Shown one piece after another: positions 33,300 to 43,974 of a stretch of DNA of 64,000 nt. Within the stretch, counting starts at the first letter, position 1; each line of letters begins with the position of its first letter. The translations under genes were made by a program, and so were the position numbers. The notes under the pieces were generated by a model. The model saw only the letters and a program-made list of their open reading frames with translations. It did no database searches and had not been told where the DNA came from. Origin of the DNA: Aradus depressus (lineage: Eukaryota > Arthropoda > Insecta > Hemiptera > Aradidae); the NCBI GenBank assembly GCA_963662175.1, contig OY759216.1:44595087-44659086 (forward strand), given 5' to 3'.

Positions 33300-33790
33300 T
33301 GAAAAAAATATATTTTATATTTCGTTACTATGCGATGCAATTTAAACATTAATTTTAAATATTTCCTGCGGAAATTTAATATCCATTCTCTGAGACGCTA
33401 TAACATTGGTCGTATCGGTCCCACCTCAAATCTGGAAGACCCTAGTTATCAGAAATTTAATATCGAACATTTTTGGTAAGATCTAATTTTTCGTTTTCGG
33501 TTAAATCAAGGAAACATCTAAAAATATGTTTTTCCAAACGTTGAAAGGACATTTTTTGGCATATATCTCGCTAAAATGCCGACCTGCGAATATAAAATGT
33601 TTCTTGCAGTTTTTTTTTTGTACAACGGTTTACTCGAAGATGAAGTGTAAGCAGAAGTGACACCATTGACAAAATGGTCAAAAAGCATTCAGGGGACCTT
33701 GAAACGTTAAAATCCGTTGAAAACTCTCAGATTTTCGCACAACTACGATACTTCTTTATACTACCAGTTGTAAAAAAGTAAAAATGAGAA
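33300..33790 (-). repeat. Family-C repeat
   Basis: Reverse complement of family C: GGTTAAATCAAGGAAACATC, CATTCAGGGGACCTTGAAAC, GATTTTCGCACAACTACGAT and ACTTCTTTATACTACCAG. Confidence 0.65.
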
Positions 33791-34261
33791 TCTAATTTTT
33801 CGAATTCAAAGCATTTTTACCCAATTCCCCAAACATATTTTCATCTCACTACTTGGCAGGTTTTCTATAATGTGTATCGACCTAGCTATTATTTCATTTC
33901 TTTTAATGCTACAGAACGGACTGGCGCAGAATGTTTTATACTAGAAAAACCCTCCTTAGAAGCAGCAAATTTATAATGAAGAAAAATAATGTTTAGTATA
34001 AATAATATTTAATGCAAACCCTATTTAAACAATAATTAATCTTTATTTAATTTTCTACTAAGGTTATTCATCCCTTTAAAACCTAATAAAAAGTCTACCT
34101 AATAGATGAAGTGAGTAAATCACTTTTTTTTCTCCCTTAACTTTAACTTATTATGATGAAATTTTTTTATTTTTTGTTTTTTTCTCTTCTTTATTTCACG
34201 TTTTGGGGTTCCACAACTGGAGACTTACTTTTCTAACTTAAGCTTAACAGGTAAGCTGGTT
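33791..34261. other. Unassigned AT-rich stretch
   Basis: Nothing recognised. Confidence 0.45.
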
Positions 34262-34715
34262 TGTTATTGTGGTTCATGTCCGGGCTTTAACTACAAGGTC
34301 ATATCGCCTACTACCAGAGCCCTCTTTTCTCACTCTAGTGGCCTTAGCCCGGCTCTACTATGGGAGCTTAAATGTTGCCTCCCCATGTTTATTCACATAG
34401 TGGAATACTACCCCCCAGGCTCGGGACCATCGCTTAACTTCCTTTGTTCATCTCCCTAGAAAAACCAAAGGGTTTCTGCCGGGTATTGAACCGGCGATTT
34501 TGTCCTCAGTAGTCATAGCTGTCCTTCGGACGAGACTTTAAGCGATGGTCCGAAGCTTGTAAGATGTCAGGTACTCGTTAAAGACCCCTAAACTACATGA
34601 ATAAAAATTTAGGGTCGGCAAAATTTAGGACTGCCATAGTAGGAGTCGGGCTCATGTCCACCAGCCTGTCGAGAAAGCGCTCTGGTAGTTGAAGCCCGGG
34701 CATGTGTCAAATCAA
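34262..34715. mobile_element. Two SINE-A copies in inverted, head-to-head arrangement
   Basis: 34262-34515 is minus (CATGTCCGGGCTTTAACTAC, then CATCGCTTAACTTCC, then GTATTGAACCGGCGATTTTG). 34516-34715 is plus (GTCCTTCGGACGAGACTTTA, GATGTCAGGTACTCGTTAAA, AGCCCGGGCATGTGTCA). The plus copy lacks its tRNA-like head. The pair could form a long stem. Confidence 0.8.
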
Positions 34716-35319
34716 CTAACACTTACCTGGGACTGCAATAGTTGTACATCTCATGATACGTCGTGAGTCCAGCAGGAGCCAAAAGTTATAAACTATGGTT
34801 GCATAAAAACACTAAACTGGCGGCGGGAACTTACTTCCCTGGTAACTAGTGAAGAAGAGTTGGATACTAATCTAGACAGGTGTAGTGCACACTCTAGTCG
34901 ACACATATATCAACTAATTTAATTAGTTTAGCCGAAAATCAACAGATAGCGCTCAATAATAAATTAACATTTATTTATAACAGTTGAAGTCTTCTTATTT
35001 TTAATAAATGAGAGAGGAGGTGGTGGGGGGGACAACATGGCTTTGTGTTTTCTGAGAGATTGTTGACGTACTTCAGAACTAAGAACAAGTCGTGTAATGG
35101 CCTCGTTGCCCTTTGTTCAAATACAAGAAAACAACTGTTATTTATTTTACTTTGTTTCTACATGTATTTTTCCAAGAGATGAAAAGAATGTAAAAATATG
35201 TCGGGAAAACATTCCATAAGAGGAGCTCCCTTCTCTTTCTTGGAATATTCATACCAACAACAACATATTACATACCGCTACATACTAACAACAAACAGTG
35301 ACATTTTATTTTTATTTTT
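34716..35319. other. Unassigned stretch
   Basis: No gene or familiar repeat recognised. Confidence 0.45.
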
Positions 35320-35945
35320 ACTTTCTCAGATATACGAAGTATAGAAGAAGTTATGTAATCGGACAGAAATTTAGTGTTGATTTTTACCAGAAATTCCATG
35401 TTTTCCGTCCCTCTCGATTCCAAGAAAAATGCTGTGATGAAATGAACCGACACGAAATTTTATATGTGTATACAGAACCCTTCAAGGAAGACACCTGTTG
35501 ATTTTCAGCGAAATCGGCCAAGGGGAAGGGGGGATAAGGGAGGAGGCTTAACATTAAAACTCTAATAATTGCCGATAGAATAAATGAATGTACACAAAAT
35601 TTGGGAATTTACACAAAAAAATACGACATTTAATAATTTTCTGCGAAATCAACCGCAGGAAAGGGGGGGATTGGAGAAGGGAGGCTCGACTTAAATAGCC
35701 TAATAACTGCCAATGTAATGAATACATCGACAAAAATATTAGTATAAAGATTCAGAAGCCATTATGTAATATTGAGTTTTAGCCCAAACGGTCGAATGAC
35801 TATGGAGCGAAAATTTATTAGATTAATTCTTGCTGGGGAAGTACATAGCCGGAAATTCAACGACGATTTTTTTATTATTTTTTTTATTTATGAGTTTAAG
35901 GGATTGTTGAAAAACATGTGGTTCCGGTGAAAAAACAAATATTGG
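35320..35945 (+). repeat. Family-D copy, near full length
   Basis: Good reference copy. Start: AAGTTATGTAATCGGACAGA and AAATTCCATGTTTTCCGTCC. Modules: GACACCTGTTGATTTTCAGC and AATTGCCGATAGAATAAATG. Then GTTTTAGCCCAAACGGTCGA, CTTGCTGGGGAAGTACATAG and ATTCAACGACGATTTTTTT. After the T-rich stretch, AACATGTGGTTCCGGTGAAA is an inverted relative of the start. Modules are about 140 bp. No protein. Confidence 0.75.
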
Positions 35946-35999
35946 ATTATCGATGGGTATCTGCAGGGCAAGAAAAAAAATAGATTTGTCAAAAATATT

Positions 36000-36968
36000 T
36001 TTTTTTTTTTTTTTTTTTGGCTTTTATTTATAAAGATGCAACTGTTGCTAGGGGGCAACAACCAGCATCTATGTTGGTAGGTATGGAGACGTTGGCGTGA
36101 ATGGCATGTGAGAGGAAGGCCACCCAGTGGTAGGTCCTCGGGACGAAAATTTATATTAGGAGGGAATTTATAAGGACAAGGGAAAAAAAAAATAAAATAA
36201 TAAAAATAATAATAATAATAATAATTAAAAAAAATAAATAAATAAATAAAAAGGAATTGAAAGACAACTTTGATGGAATGGGTAAGAGAGATGAGAAAAG
36301 TGAAGGAAAATAATGTAAAAGAATAAAAAAATAAATAAAAATATTAAGAACGAATAGGAATTAAGGTGGCAGTAAGTCGCGGTTCCACCTCCTCTTCAAC
36401 CTTCGTGGGGGGTTTTGTGGTAAGTGTTGTGAAGATAAAGTACGTATTTCTGGATTTGTATGTGTGTAAAGTTTTCTAAAAAACCGTATGTAAATAGTTT
36501 GTATTGTGTCGGGTACTGTGTGTATCATAAGATCGTTATGAAGTGTTCTGTTGTTTATGTATGGGGGGCATTGTGTTATCAGCCTGAGGGTTTTTGACTG
36601 AAATGCCTGAATTCGTTTGATGTTGGATGTTTTTGCTGAACCGTATATCTGTGATCCGTATGTCCATAATGGTCTAAGTAAGTAAGTATAACAGTTCCGT
36701 TTTTGTGTCATGTCTAATTTTGATCGTCTATTTAGAAGTCCGTAGAGTATTTTGAGTCGACGGTTCAGCGTGTTTCGTGTGAGACGTGTGTGAGGATTCC
36801 ATGTCAGTCTTCGATCCAATGTCAGTCCTAGGTATCGTACAGTATTAGTTTGAGGGAGGGGCTTGTCGTAGATGAAAACGGGGGGGCATGTTTCTCGTCG
36901 AAGTGTAAATGTGATGTGCTGTGATTTTTCTGTATTTAGTTTGATTTTCCATGTGTTGCACCAGTCAA
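36000..36968 (-). pseudogene. Jockey-like non-LTR retrotransposon, 5'-truncated
   Basis: The minus frame gives WKIKLNTEKSQHITFTLRRE, VRYLGLTLDRRLTWNPH, YLLRPLWTYGSQIYGSAKTS and IKRIQAFQSKTLRLITQCPP, the thumb and C-terminal part of the reverse transcriptase typical of Jockey-clade ORF2 proteins. It ends at 36361 with RRWNRDLLPP. The 3' UTR follows to a T-run at 36000-36018, the poly(A) tail on this strand. The catalytic YxDD block and everything upstream are absent; homology stops near 36968 (DWCNTWK), so this is an ordinary 5' truncation. The frame's first ~45 codons (to 37101) are unrelated DNA including a D fragment. About 200 residues are uninterrupted, suggesting modest age. Confidence 0.88.
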
Positions 36969-37074
36969 AAATATTAATACTATAAAATGGAATAGACTGA
37001 TCTGGTGAAAAGGTAGACGTAGTGGTGAGGTATGACCCTTGGCTGACCCAATGGCAGTTCAGATAGAACACACA

Positions 37075-37190
37075 GTTGACTTGACAAACGTTTGTGAACA
37101 CGATAACTCCCGATAAAATGAATGTATCTATAGAAACTTTATGGTATCTGGCACTTCCAGGGCAGAGAAATGTCCATGGAGGGAGAAGTC
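37075..37190 (+). repeat. Family-D fragment
   Basis: TTTGTGAACACGATAACTCC and CGATAAAATGAATGTATC are D start-module sequence, next to the truncated 5' end of the Jockey relic. Confidence 0.55.
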
Positions 37191-37336
37191 AAACATAGAA
37201 TAATAATAATTTCTTTATTTTTAATATTTACAATCGGTAAATCACAATAAGTAAATGTGATGTCGGTGATAAATGAGAACAGAACAAATAAATGATAACA
37301 ATATGAAATAAATAAAATAGAATAACATGCACAAAG

Positions 37337-37766
37337 TCTATAGATATAAAATCTAATGTCTGTATGTTTGTGTTTTATAGACTCCTAAACTTCGATCCGA
37401 TTATGTTCTTATGTTCAGCAATTATGTTCGTCGAGAAGGTTTAGAACGTAGCTTTATTCCACCCTTACCCCACCCACCCCCGCATTTCGTGCATTCGCTT
37501 ATGGAACACATATCATTACACGAATTGGCATACAACCTTTTTGTATTGGATTCTATAGAGCACTGAAAATGTTTGAGACTTCTTTCTACCCTACCCTTGC
37601 CTCACCCCTGCATTTTGTACATTCGCTTAGGGAACAAGAAACATTGCACGAATTGGCATAAAATGTTCAGTATTGGATTCTATAGAGCACTGAAAATGTT
37701 TGAGACTTCTTTCTACCCTACCCTTACACGCACATGGACATTGCAACGCATGGCGGGTTTAGCTAG
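37337..37766 (+). mobile_element. Short non-autonomous Helitron (second family)
   Basis: 430 bp. The 5' end is TCTATAGATATAAAATCTAA followed by TGTCTGTATGTTTGTG; the 3' end is GCAACGCATGGCGGGTTTAG and CTAG with T after it (37763-37767), with a small GC hairpin upstream. The inside is two ~127-bp direct repeats (TTGGATTCTATAGAGCACTG at 37550 and 37673). No coding capacity. Confidence 0.8.
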
Positions 37767-37860
37767 TAATAAATAAAATGTACGAAATAATAAATTAAAT
37801 ATGTGCAGATATATACAAGAAGTAAAAGTTAATGTGTTTCTTAAACTTCTCTGGGATGTA

Positions 37861-38060
37861 TTGTTGGTTGTTTCCGGCATTTTTTTCCAGAGTTGTCTTC
37901 TTGTTTTTTTGGACGATATTTCGGGACACTTACACGTCCCTTCTTCTGGTCACTATGAACGTTCATAGTAACCAGAAGAAGGGACGTGTAAGGGTCCCGA
38001 AATATCGTCCAAAAAAAACAAGAAGACACCTCTGGAAAAAAATGCCGGAAACAACCAACA
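37861..38060. repeat. Near-perfect 200-bp palindrome with hairpin motif
   Basis: The arms 37861-37960 and 37961-38060 are reverse complements with few differences, meeting at CTATGAACGTTCATAG with no spacer. Each arm holds AGAAGGGACGTGTAAG.GTCC and CGAAATATCGTCC, a hairpin followed by GAAA as in the motif at 39379-39420. AAGTAAAAGTTA occurs near both sides (37819 and 38060). Fold-back element; the two open frames over it are shadows of each other. Confidence 0.85.
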
Positions 38061-39039
38061 AGTAAAAGTTAGTAACTAACTACAATAAGTAAAATATAAA
38101 AATAGTAGAAAAAAAATATATAATAACATAATTAAGGAGCATAGAACAGATACCAGGCTTGTGATTTGGGATCTCGTCGTTTCTCTTTATTAAAAACCTA
38201 TCAGTTGTCTCTTTTCATAATGACCTAAGTGAATTTAAGGTTGTGTTCATTAAGTTTCCAGTCGTTGTAGTCCGGAAACTGTTTTTTCTTCTCCATCTTT
38301 GATCTTGCGGAGTTAATTACTTCTTGCTCTTTTTATTATATTTTTTTTTTAGTTTTCTGCTATTTTTTAATATAAGGGGAGTTGTTATTAGTATTTTAAT
38401 TGAAGTGTGAATGACAGCTACTTAGCGCAATGTTATTACAATTTTTTTTTATTTTCTTATTAAATAATAAATAACGTTACATCAAAAAAATGTGAGTAGC
38501 TATGGGCTGTACCTCTTAAGGGAATAAAAATACTTTGCAAAGTTTTAGCAGTGTTGCAGTATGCAATTTGATGAAATACATTTCAGATCCAGCATCTTAA
38601 GGTCAGAATCTGACATCAAGTTTGTAGTGGTAGTAATTAATTTTTTTCATCACTCGACTCAACAACTGTAGCCTTTAACTTGATATTTGAAATGAAGATG
38701 TCTCTAGGTTTTTAGACTTTTGCTTTATTTTACAATCGAAAAATTGGTTCTTACCAAAAATGTTCTTTATTACATTGCCAATTGACAATGTTTTCTTTGA
38801 TGGGAAGAAATTAAGAAAAAATAAAATATATGTGATGTGGACAAAAAAGGACTTTCTTATACCAACCATTTTTGTACAAATTACTCTCCCTCCCCCTCCT
38901 CCCACTTAAAATACTTCCTGACTTGTGTTACTAGGTATAAGAAAGTGACACTTAGCATTAGCAGTACAATGAAACAAAGAAAATCTTTGAAGACAACGGA
39001 TCAAGACAACGCATTACATACAAAAAGCGGATCATAGAC
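38061..39039. other. Unassigned AT-rich stretch
   Basis: 38740-38935 has weak family-C similarity (TTCTTACCAAAAATGTTCTT) and the TACCAACCATTTTTGTACAA motif shared with the inverted repeat at 33.0 kb. No gene is supported. Confidence 0.45.
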
Positions 39040-39185
39040 AGCCATAATAATAATAATAAATTTATTTCCGTTAAACCAATACATGGTAATATGATACGTC
39101 AAAAGAATTTATACATTAAGATAGCTTATATATAAGATTTATAACTACTTGAGTCTGACACATCTATGATTAGTAGTAAGAAAAA
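39040..39185 (+). repeat. Family-F repeat, uninterrupted copy
   Basis: TTTATTTCCGTTAAACCAAT, GATACGTCAAAAGAATTTAT and TTGAGTCTGACACATCTATG. It serves as the reference for the split copy at 4151-5052. Confidence 0.7.
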
Positions 39186-39374
39186 AAACATTAAAAAAAG
39201 TAAAATGAAATTAATAAAAACTGTACAAATAAATACTTAAAAAGATATGAGTATATATAAAAAAAAAATAATAATAATACAAGATACGTTCATAATAAGT
39301 AGACACATTTTTCAATTTAAAAAAAAATTAAGATAACTATTTTTCAACAAAAAAAACTCTTCGGATGTGTCTTT

Positions 39375-39430
39375 ATCCCCCAACGATGTTTCGGGACGTT
39401 CTTACGTCCCATCATCAGGTCCCAATGTGG
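39375..39430 (-). ncRNA. Hammerhead-like core, decayed
   Basis: On the minus strand: CTGATGA (39418-39412), one T, a 6-bp stem GGGACG/CGTCCC with loop TAAGAA, then GAAA (39392-39389). Stems I and III are weak. Structure only; no evidence of activity. Confidence 0.4.
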
Positions 39431-39609
39431 CGAGATATAGAAAAGAAAGAAAACAATGTAACTATAACAATATATGAAAAATAATATATATATAATTAAC
39501 TTTAAGTTACATGATTTAACAAATAAGCAAGACCTTTAAAAACTATGTTCCACTCAGTGTTTAATTCGAAAGTCGAAATCCAATTAGCAGCGCCCTCCTG
39601 ATTCCAAAA

Positions 39610-39880
39610 ATGGAAAAATAAGTCTTCGGAGCATCACCGGCAATCTACTTCACCAGGAACGAATTAATCAATTAATGTTTTGCTCCCCTCCAAAACAAGT
39701 CGACCAATTTGCGCCAATAACCAAAATTGACTTACACAGGGGCTCCTAAATCCTTCTACTAAATGTGTGTCAATAAATTAATTACATCGGCAGTTATTAG
39801 GATTGTGGAGTTGTGCCCCACATCCTTTTGACAGATTTGTCTGAAAATCGTGTCGATTTGAGATGATTCTGGATATACAT
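39610..39880 (-). repeat. Family-D fragment
   Basis: TCGGAGCATCACCGGCAATC, TGTTTTGCTCCCCTCCAAAA and CATCGGCAGTTATTAGGATT. Confidence 0.7.
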
Positions 39881-40235
39881 ATATATTAGTCAATTATAAA
39901 TGAATGTATAAAAATTTGACTAAATAAAAAAATATATATAAATGAATAAATAAAACGATAACGTACATTGGACTGACTTTTAAGGTGTGGAGGAACTTTG
40001 TCCAAAATATAAAAATGAAAGCTTTGTATCAAATAATGATTTTGGATATGAAAAACGATTCTTTATTGTGATTATATTATTCTTTTTGAACAGTGAGAAT
40101 AAAATTCCGTTTCCGTGTAAAGGATTTCATTTCCTCTAACATGAACATTTTTAGCTGAAATTAAATTTTTTTTGTTGTATCTATTGATTTCAAGAAGTGG
40201 GGAAGGGCATTAAAGAAGTGGGGAAGGGCATAGGA
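39881..40235. other. Unassigned AT-rich stretch
   Basis: No gene recognised. GAAGTGGGGAAGGGCAT is directly repeated at its right end (40195-40230). Confidence 0.45.
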
Positions 40236-40870
40236 CGCAACATAGAAGCTCAGGTCTAAGGAGCCACATCACGAGGATGACCAGAGCTCAGATGGACTGA
40301 CCTGATGAAGAAGACCGAGGGTGCTGGTGTGCTCGGCTAAGGAGATTCAGGATCCATCGGGGAAAGAGCTAGAGTAAGGATGTTTCGAATCCCTTGAGCT
40401 CAGGTCCAAGGAGCCACATCACGAGGAAGACCAGAGCTCAGATGGACTGACCTGATGAAGAAGACCGAGGGTGCTGGTGTGCTCGGCTAAGGATATTCAG
40501 GGTTCATCGCGGAAAGAGCTAGAGTAAGGATGTTTCGAATCCCTTGAGCTCAGGTCCAAGGAGCCACATCACGAGGAAGACCTGAGCTCAGATGGACTGA
40601 CCTGATGAAGAAGACCGAGGGTGCTGGTGTGCTCGGCTAAGGATATTCAGGGTTCATCGCGGAAAGAGCTAGAGTAAGGATGTTTCGAATCCCTTGAGCT
40701 CAGGTCCAAGGAGCCACATCACCAGGAAGACCAGAGCTCAGATGGGCTGACCTGATGAAGAAAACCGAGGGTGCTGGTGTGCTCGGCTAAGGAGATTCAG
40801 GATCCAACGGAGAAAGAGCTAGAGTAAGGATGTTTCGAATCTCTTGGGCTCTGGAGGCAAGCACTCTACC
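40236..40870 (+). repeat. 160-bp minisatellite, ~4 copies
   Basis: GAGCTCAGGTCCAAGGAGCC begins units at 40396, 40556 and 40716, with an earlier diverged unit from ~40246. Each unit on the plus strand encodes GATSRGRPELRWTDLMKKTE followed by a stop. RGRPxLRWxD is the conserved C-terminal motif of RTE/CR1-like ORF2 proteins (compare GRPKLRWTDG at 57.7 kb). The array thus looks like an amplified retrotransposon C-terminus. The last unit runs into a short minus SINE-A head (GGCAAGCACTCTACC, 40850-40890). Confidence 0.85.
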
Positions 40871-40890
40871 TCCGAGCGACCGGCGATAGT

Positions 40891-41259
40891 AGAGCTATTA
40901 ATTGCTAGTTAAGAGGTTGGTGAGAGTCCAGAAGGAAGGGGGAGGCCTAAGTCGGAAAATGGCGGAACTAGAGACGACCTTCCCAGAATTAATGGTTCTA
41001 CCGTTATCTAAGGACCAACTTTCTTAATTAATCCAGCCAAGACCAGGCTTCTTTCAGTTTGTCCAGATCAACTTAGGTTCACACAACAGTCCCTTTGTTT
41101 CCTAATAGGACTAAACAGAACAAAAAGAAATTTATAATTTGTTCAACCTTTGTTCATAATCATTTTATTGCAGTGGGAATTAAAAAACGTTCATTCTTGT
41201 CCCGTTTTCTGTTAATGAAACTTCTCTGTTAAAAGCTTGCGGAAGCTATCAATTAAGTC
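40891..41259. other. Unassigned stretch
   Basis: Nothing recognised. Confidence 0.45.
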
Positions 41260-41500
41260 TTTGCTCTCTCAAAACTGATCGACCGTTTAAGCAAAAAACA
41301 ATACGTGACTTACGTAGAAGCTTCTGAATCCCTCATACTAAATTTTGTGTCGATAAATTCATTACATCAGTTATTAGAGGTTTTGATTCCGAGTGATCCT
41401 TCTTCTGTACCTCTCCTTTCGACCCATTTCGCAGAAAATTAACAAATGTCGTCGTTTCTGGATACACATATAAAACGTGTCGATACGTTCACGGTGTCGT
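41260..41500 (-). repeat. Family-D fragment
   Basis: CTTTGCTCTCTCAAAACTGA, TAAATTTTGTGTCGATAAAT and CATCAGTTATTAGAGGTTTT. Confidence 0.65.
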
Positions 41501-41769
41501 GGTGAGTATGTCTAGCACGAATCACGTTTTGTACTGGGGTGAACTAACTGAACCCCAACTGGTATTGTTACCATGGCTGAGTTGGTCGCCGCTTATGTAA
41601 GTAGGGGAAATAAGTCAGTTTTGGCTGAAGCGTAAATACGCAAGATGGCTGTACGCAGTTAGGATACCATCGGGTTAGTATTTAATTTGAGTGCAGGGAC
41701 AACCGCCCCATCTGCCCCCGCGCTCGTCCACCTCACCACATATCTTCATGTCTCTCCCAACCAGCACTT
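41501..41769. other. Unassigned stretch
   Basis: Nothing recognised between two D pieces of opposite orientation. Confidence 0.4.
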
Positions 41770-42360
41770 TTACTTTCCCAGATATACAAAGTATACGGAA
41801 AGTTATGTAATCATTAAAAATTCGATGTTGAGTTTTCAACGAAATTTCATGTTTTCCGACCTCCAGATTACAAATATGAGAAATCTGAGTGGCTGTGAAC
41901 ACAATAACTCCCGATAGAATGAATATATATGAACACGATATTTTATATGTGAATCCAGAACCCCCTAACGACAACACCTATTGATTTTCAGCCAAATCGA
42001 CCAAAGGAAAGGGGTGATTAGGGAAGAGGCTTAACTAAAATACTTTAATAATTGCCGTTGTTATGAATGTACCGCCACAAAATTTCATATTAGTATTTAA
42101 AACCCCATATGGACGTCACCTGAATTTTCAGCGGAATCGGCAGAAGGGGAGGGGGATCAGAGGGGGCTCAATCTCAAAAATTTCAATAACAGCCGATGTA
42201 GTAAAATCGACATGAAACTTCATATTTGAGATCACCCAATGAGGACATAACCAGTCAAATTTCAGCGATATCTGCTGAAGGGAAGGAGGGTTCAGGAGAA
42301 GGGCTCAATTTGAAAACTCTAATAACTGGCAATGTAATGAATTTATCGACACAAAATATA
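41770..42360 (+). repeat. Family-D copy with four modules
   Basis: Start block GAAAGTTATGTAATCATTAA and AATTTCATGTTTTCCGACC. Modules begin at about 41905 (ACTCCCGATAGAATGAAT), 42054, 42193 and 42333, spaced ~140 bp. It is truncated before the terminal block. Confidence 0.75.
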
Positions 42361-43534
42361 TATTTCTCATGCGCCGCCGCTCCTTGTGATTTATTTATTC
42401 ATATTTCTATAGGCAGACCCTCTTATCTATAACCAGCGTCGCTGATAACCTGTTTCGTATTACTTTTGTTAATCTCTCGACGGGCTCTCTACAGATTGTT
42501 GCTCTTTACTACTGCAACGACAGTTTTTCCTCAAATTATACAAGCTGTAGAAACAAATGGGACAATTCTACTATTTTTGAAATTTTAATTTGAAAATTGA
42601 ATGAAATGGTGTGCTGTCTCACAATCAATTTCTTCTATTCTATAGTTCTAAAAAAATATTGAGAATAGACAGAAGATTAGGATAAATGTTCTTCACTCCT
42701 ATGAATGGAACAAATGGGAATCATTAGACAATGTGAAATGGGAGGGGGGATGGGGAATTTTGCCAGGGGGGGTAGTCTCGAAGACCTGGATAATGACTCG
42801 CTCGATGGGAGGAGGGGGGAATGAAGTCAAAACGGGTCATCAGTACAATTAGGGAAGTCTGGAACGGTGCCCTTCTTTGACCTTCCTAAGAGTGGGAGAG
42901 GAAGTCCTACCATCGGCAGCCATGGTGGATCGATTCACACTTAGCAGAGCTCGGGGTAGGTGTCGATAAGGCCAACATGATTAGGTATTCAAGAAGCATC
43001 ACTCCTTGGCACTTCAACACACCCCTCCAATGTGCCTTCCTCGTGCCCACCAGAGAAGAAAATAGACCTAGATGAAGAGGATTGCTTCTATCCGGCTCGA
43101 AAATAATAGCTAAATATTTAAAAAAGATGAAGTCGTTGGTGAATCACCTGCAATGTGCACCCCCAGAAAAGAATATTTCTTTTTATGTATAAAACATTTT
43201 AGCTCTCGGTAGTGGCTCAGAGCGTAAGTCTCGTTGATGAGCACGAAGTCTCGGACGATTACGCGCGCAGCGCACACACACAACTACACCGTATTTCGAC
43301 TGAATTTGACTTTTTATGTTGTACTTTTAATGTTGTGATCATCGAAGAAAGTGTAATATATTTCGACTGTATTATCATGTAATATATTTCGTCACATATC
43401 AATGAACGTAAAGGTAAATATATAATAAAACCAATAACAATAAAACAACTTTAAAGAACACAACAACTTTACAACACTATTGATCATATTTATCGTTGTA
43501 GTGAATTCAACTAAAATATCAATATTACGAACTA
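42361..43534. other. Unassigned stretch
   Basis: 42957-43020 (GGTGTCGATAAGGCCAACAT) and 44876-44940 (GGTGACGATAAGGCGACACC) appear related, so a further low-copy repeat may be present. A short D terminus (minus) is at 43135-43165. No gene. Confidence 0.45.
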
Positions 43535-43728
43535 TAAGGGGGCCATGTTGGCCGTGCGGGCTAGAGCGTAGGGCTTTGGTCGCATGGTCTCACCATGGTT
43601 TGCGGACTCGAATCCCGTCCGGGAGTGAGTTTTATTTCGTAGTTAGAACTCCCTCCCGGGGCCATGGATGTCTTAAATAATTATACGTAACACATTGACA
43701 TGGCTAATATGCACTGTACTTAAAGCAA
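43535..43728 (+). mobile_element. SINE-B copy
   Basis: GCCGTGCGGGCTAGAGCGTA (A-box region), GGACTCGAATCCCGTCCGGG (B-box region), CCCTCCCGGGGCCATGGATG, and the tail ACATTGACATGGCTAATATG followed by an A-run and (AT)n. Matches 7848-8030 closely. Confidence 0.8.
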
Positions 43729-43974
43729 AAAAAAAAATATATATATATGAAATTTAGGTTAAGATAGCTTAAATTTGTCACAATAAATAAAATTTGTGGT
43801 GAAAGAAAATAATATAGCAGTGTAAATTAAAAAAAAATATAATTATTTTAGCTATCACGAACTTATAATTTCATGTATAAAAGAAATTGAAGAACAATAA
43901 ATTTGAAAGTTTAATTCCTCATACTACTTTTCTTATTGTAACATTATAAAAGAAATTTTAATCAAAATCAGTTA
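43729..43974. other. Unassigned AT-rich stretch
   Basis: Nothing recognised. Confidence 0.4.

Noticed and set aside
36969..37101. N-terminal ~45 codons of the Jockey frame as part of the polymerase
   Set aside because: They translate non-element DNA, including a family-D fragment upstream of the 5' truncation.
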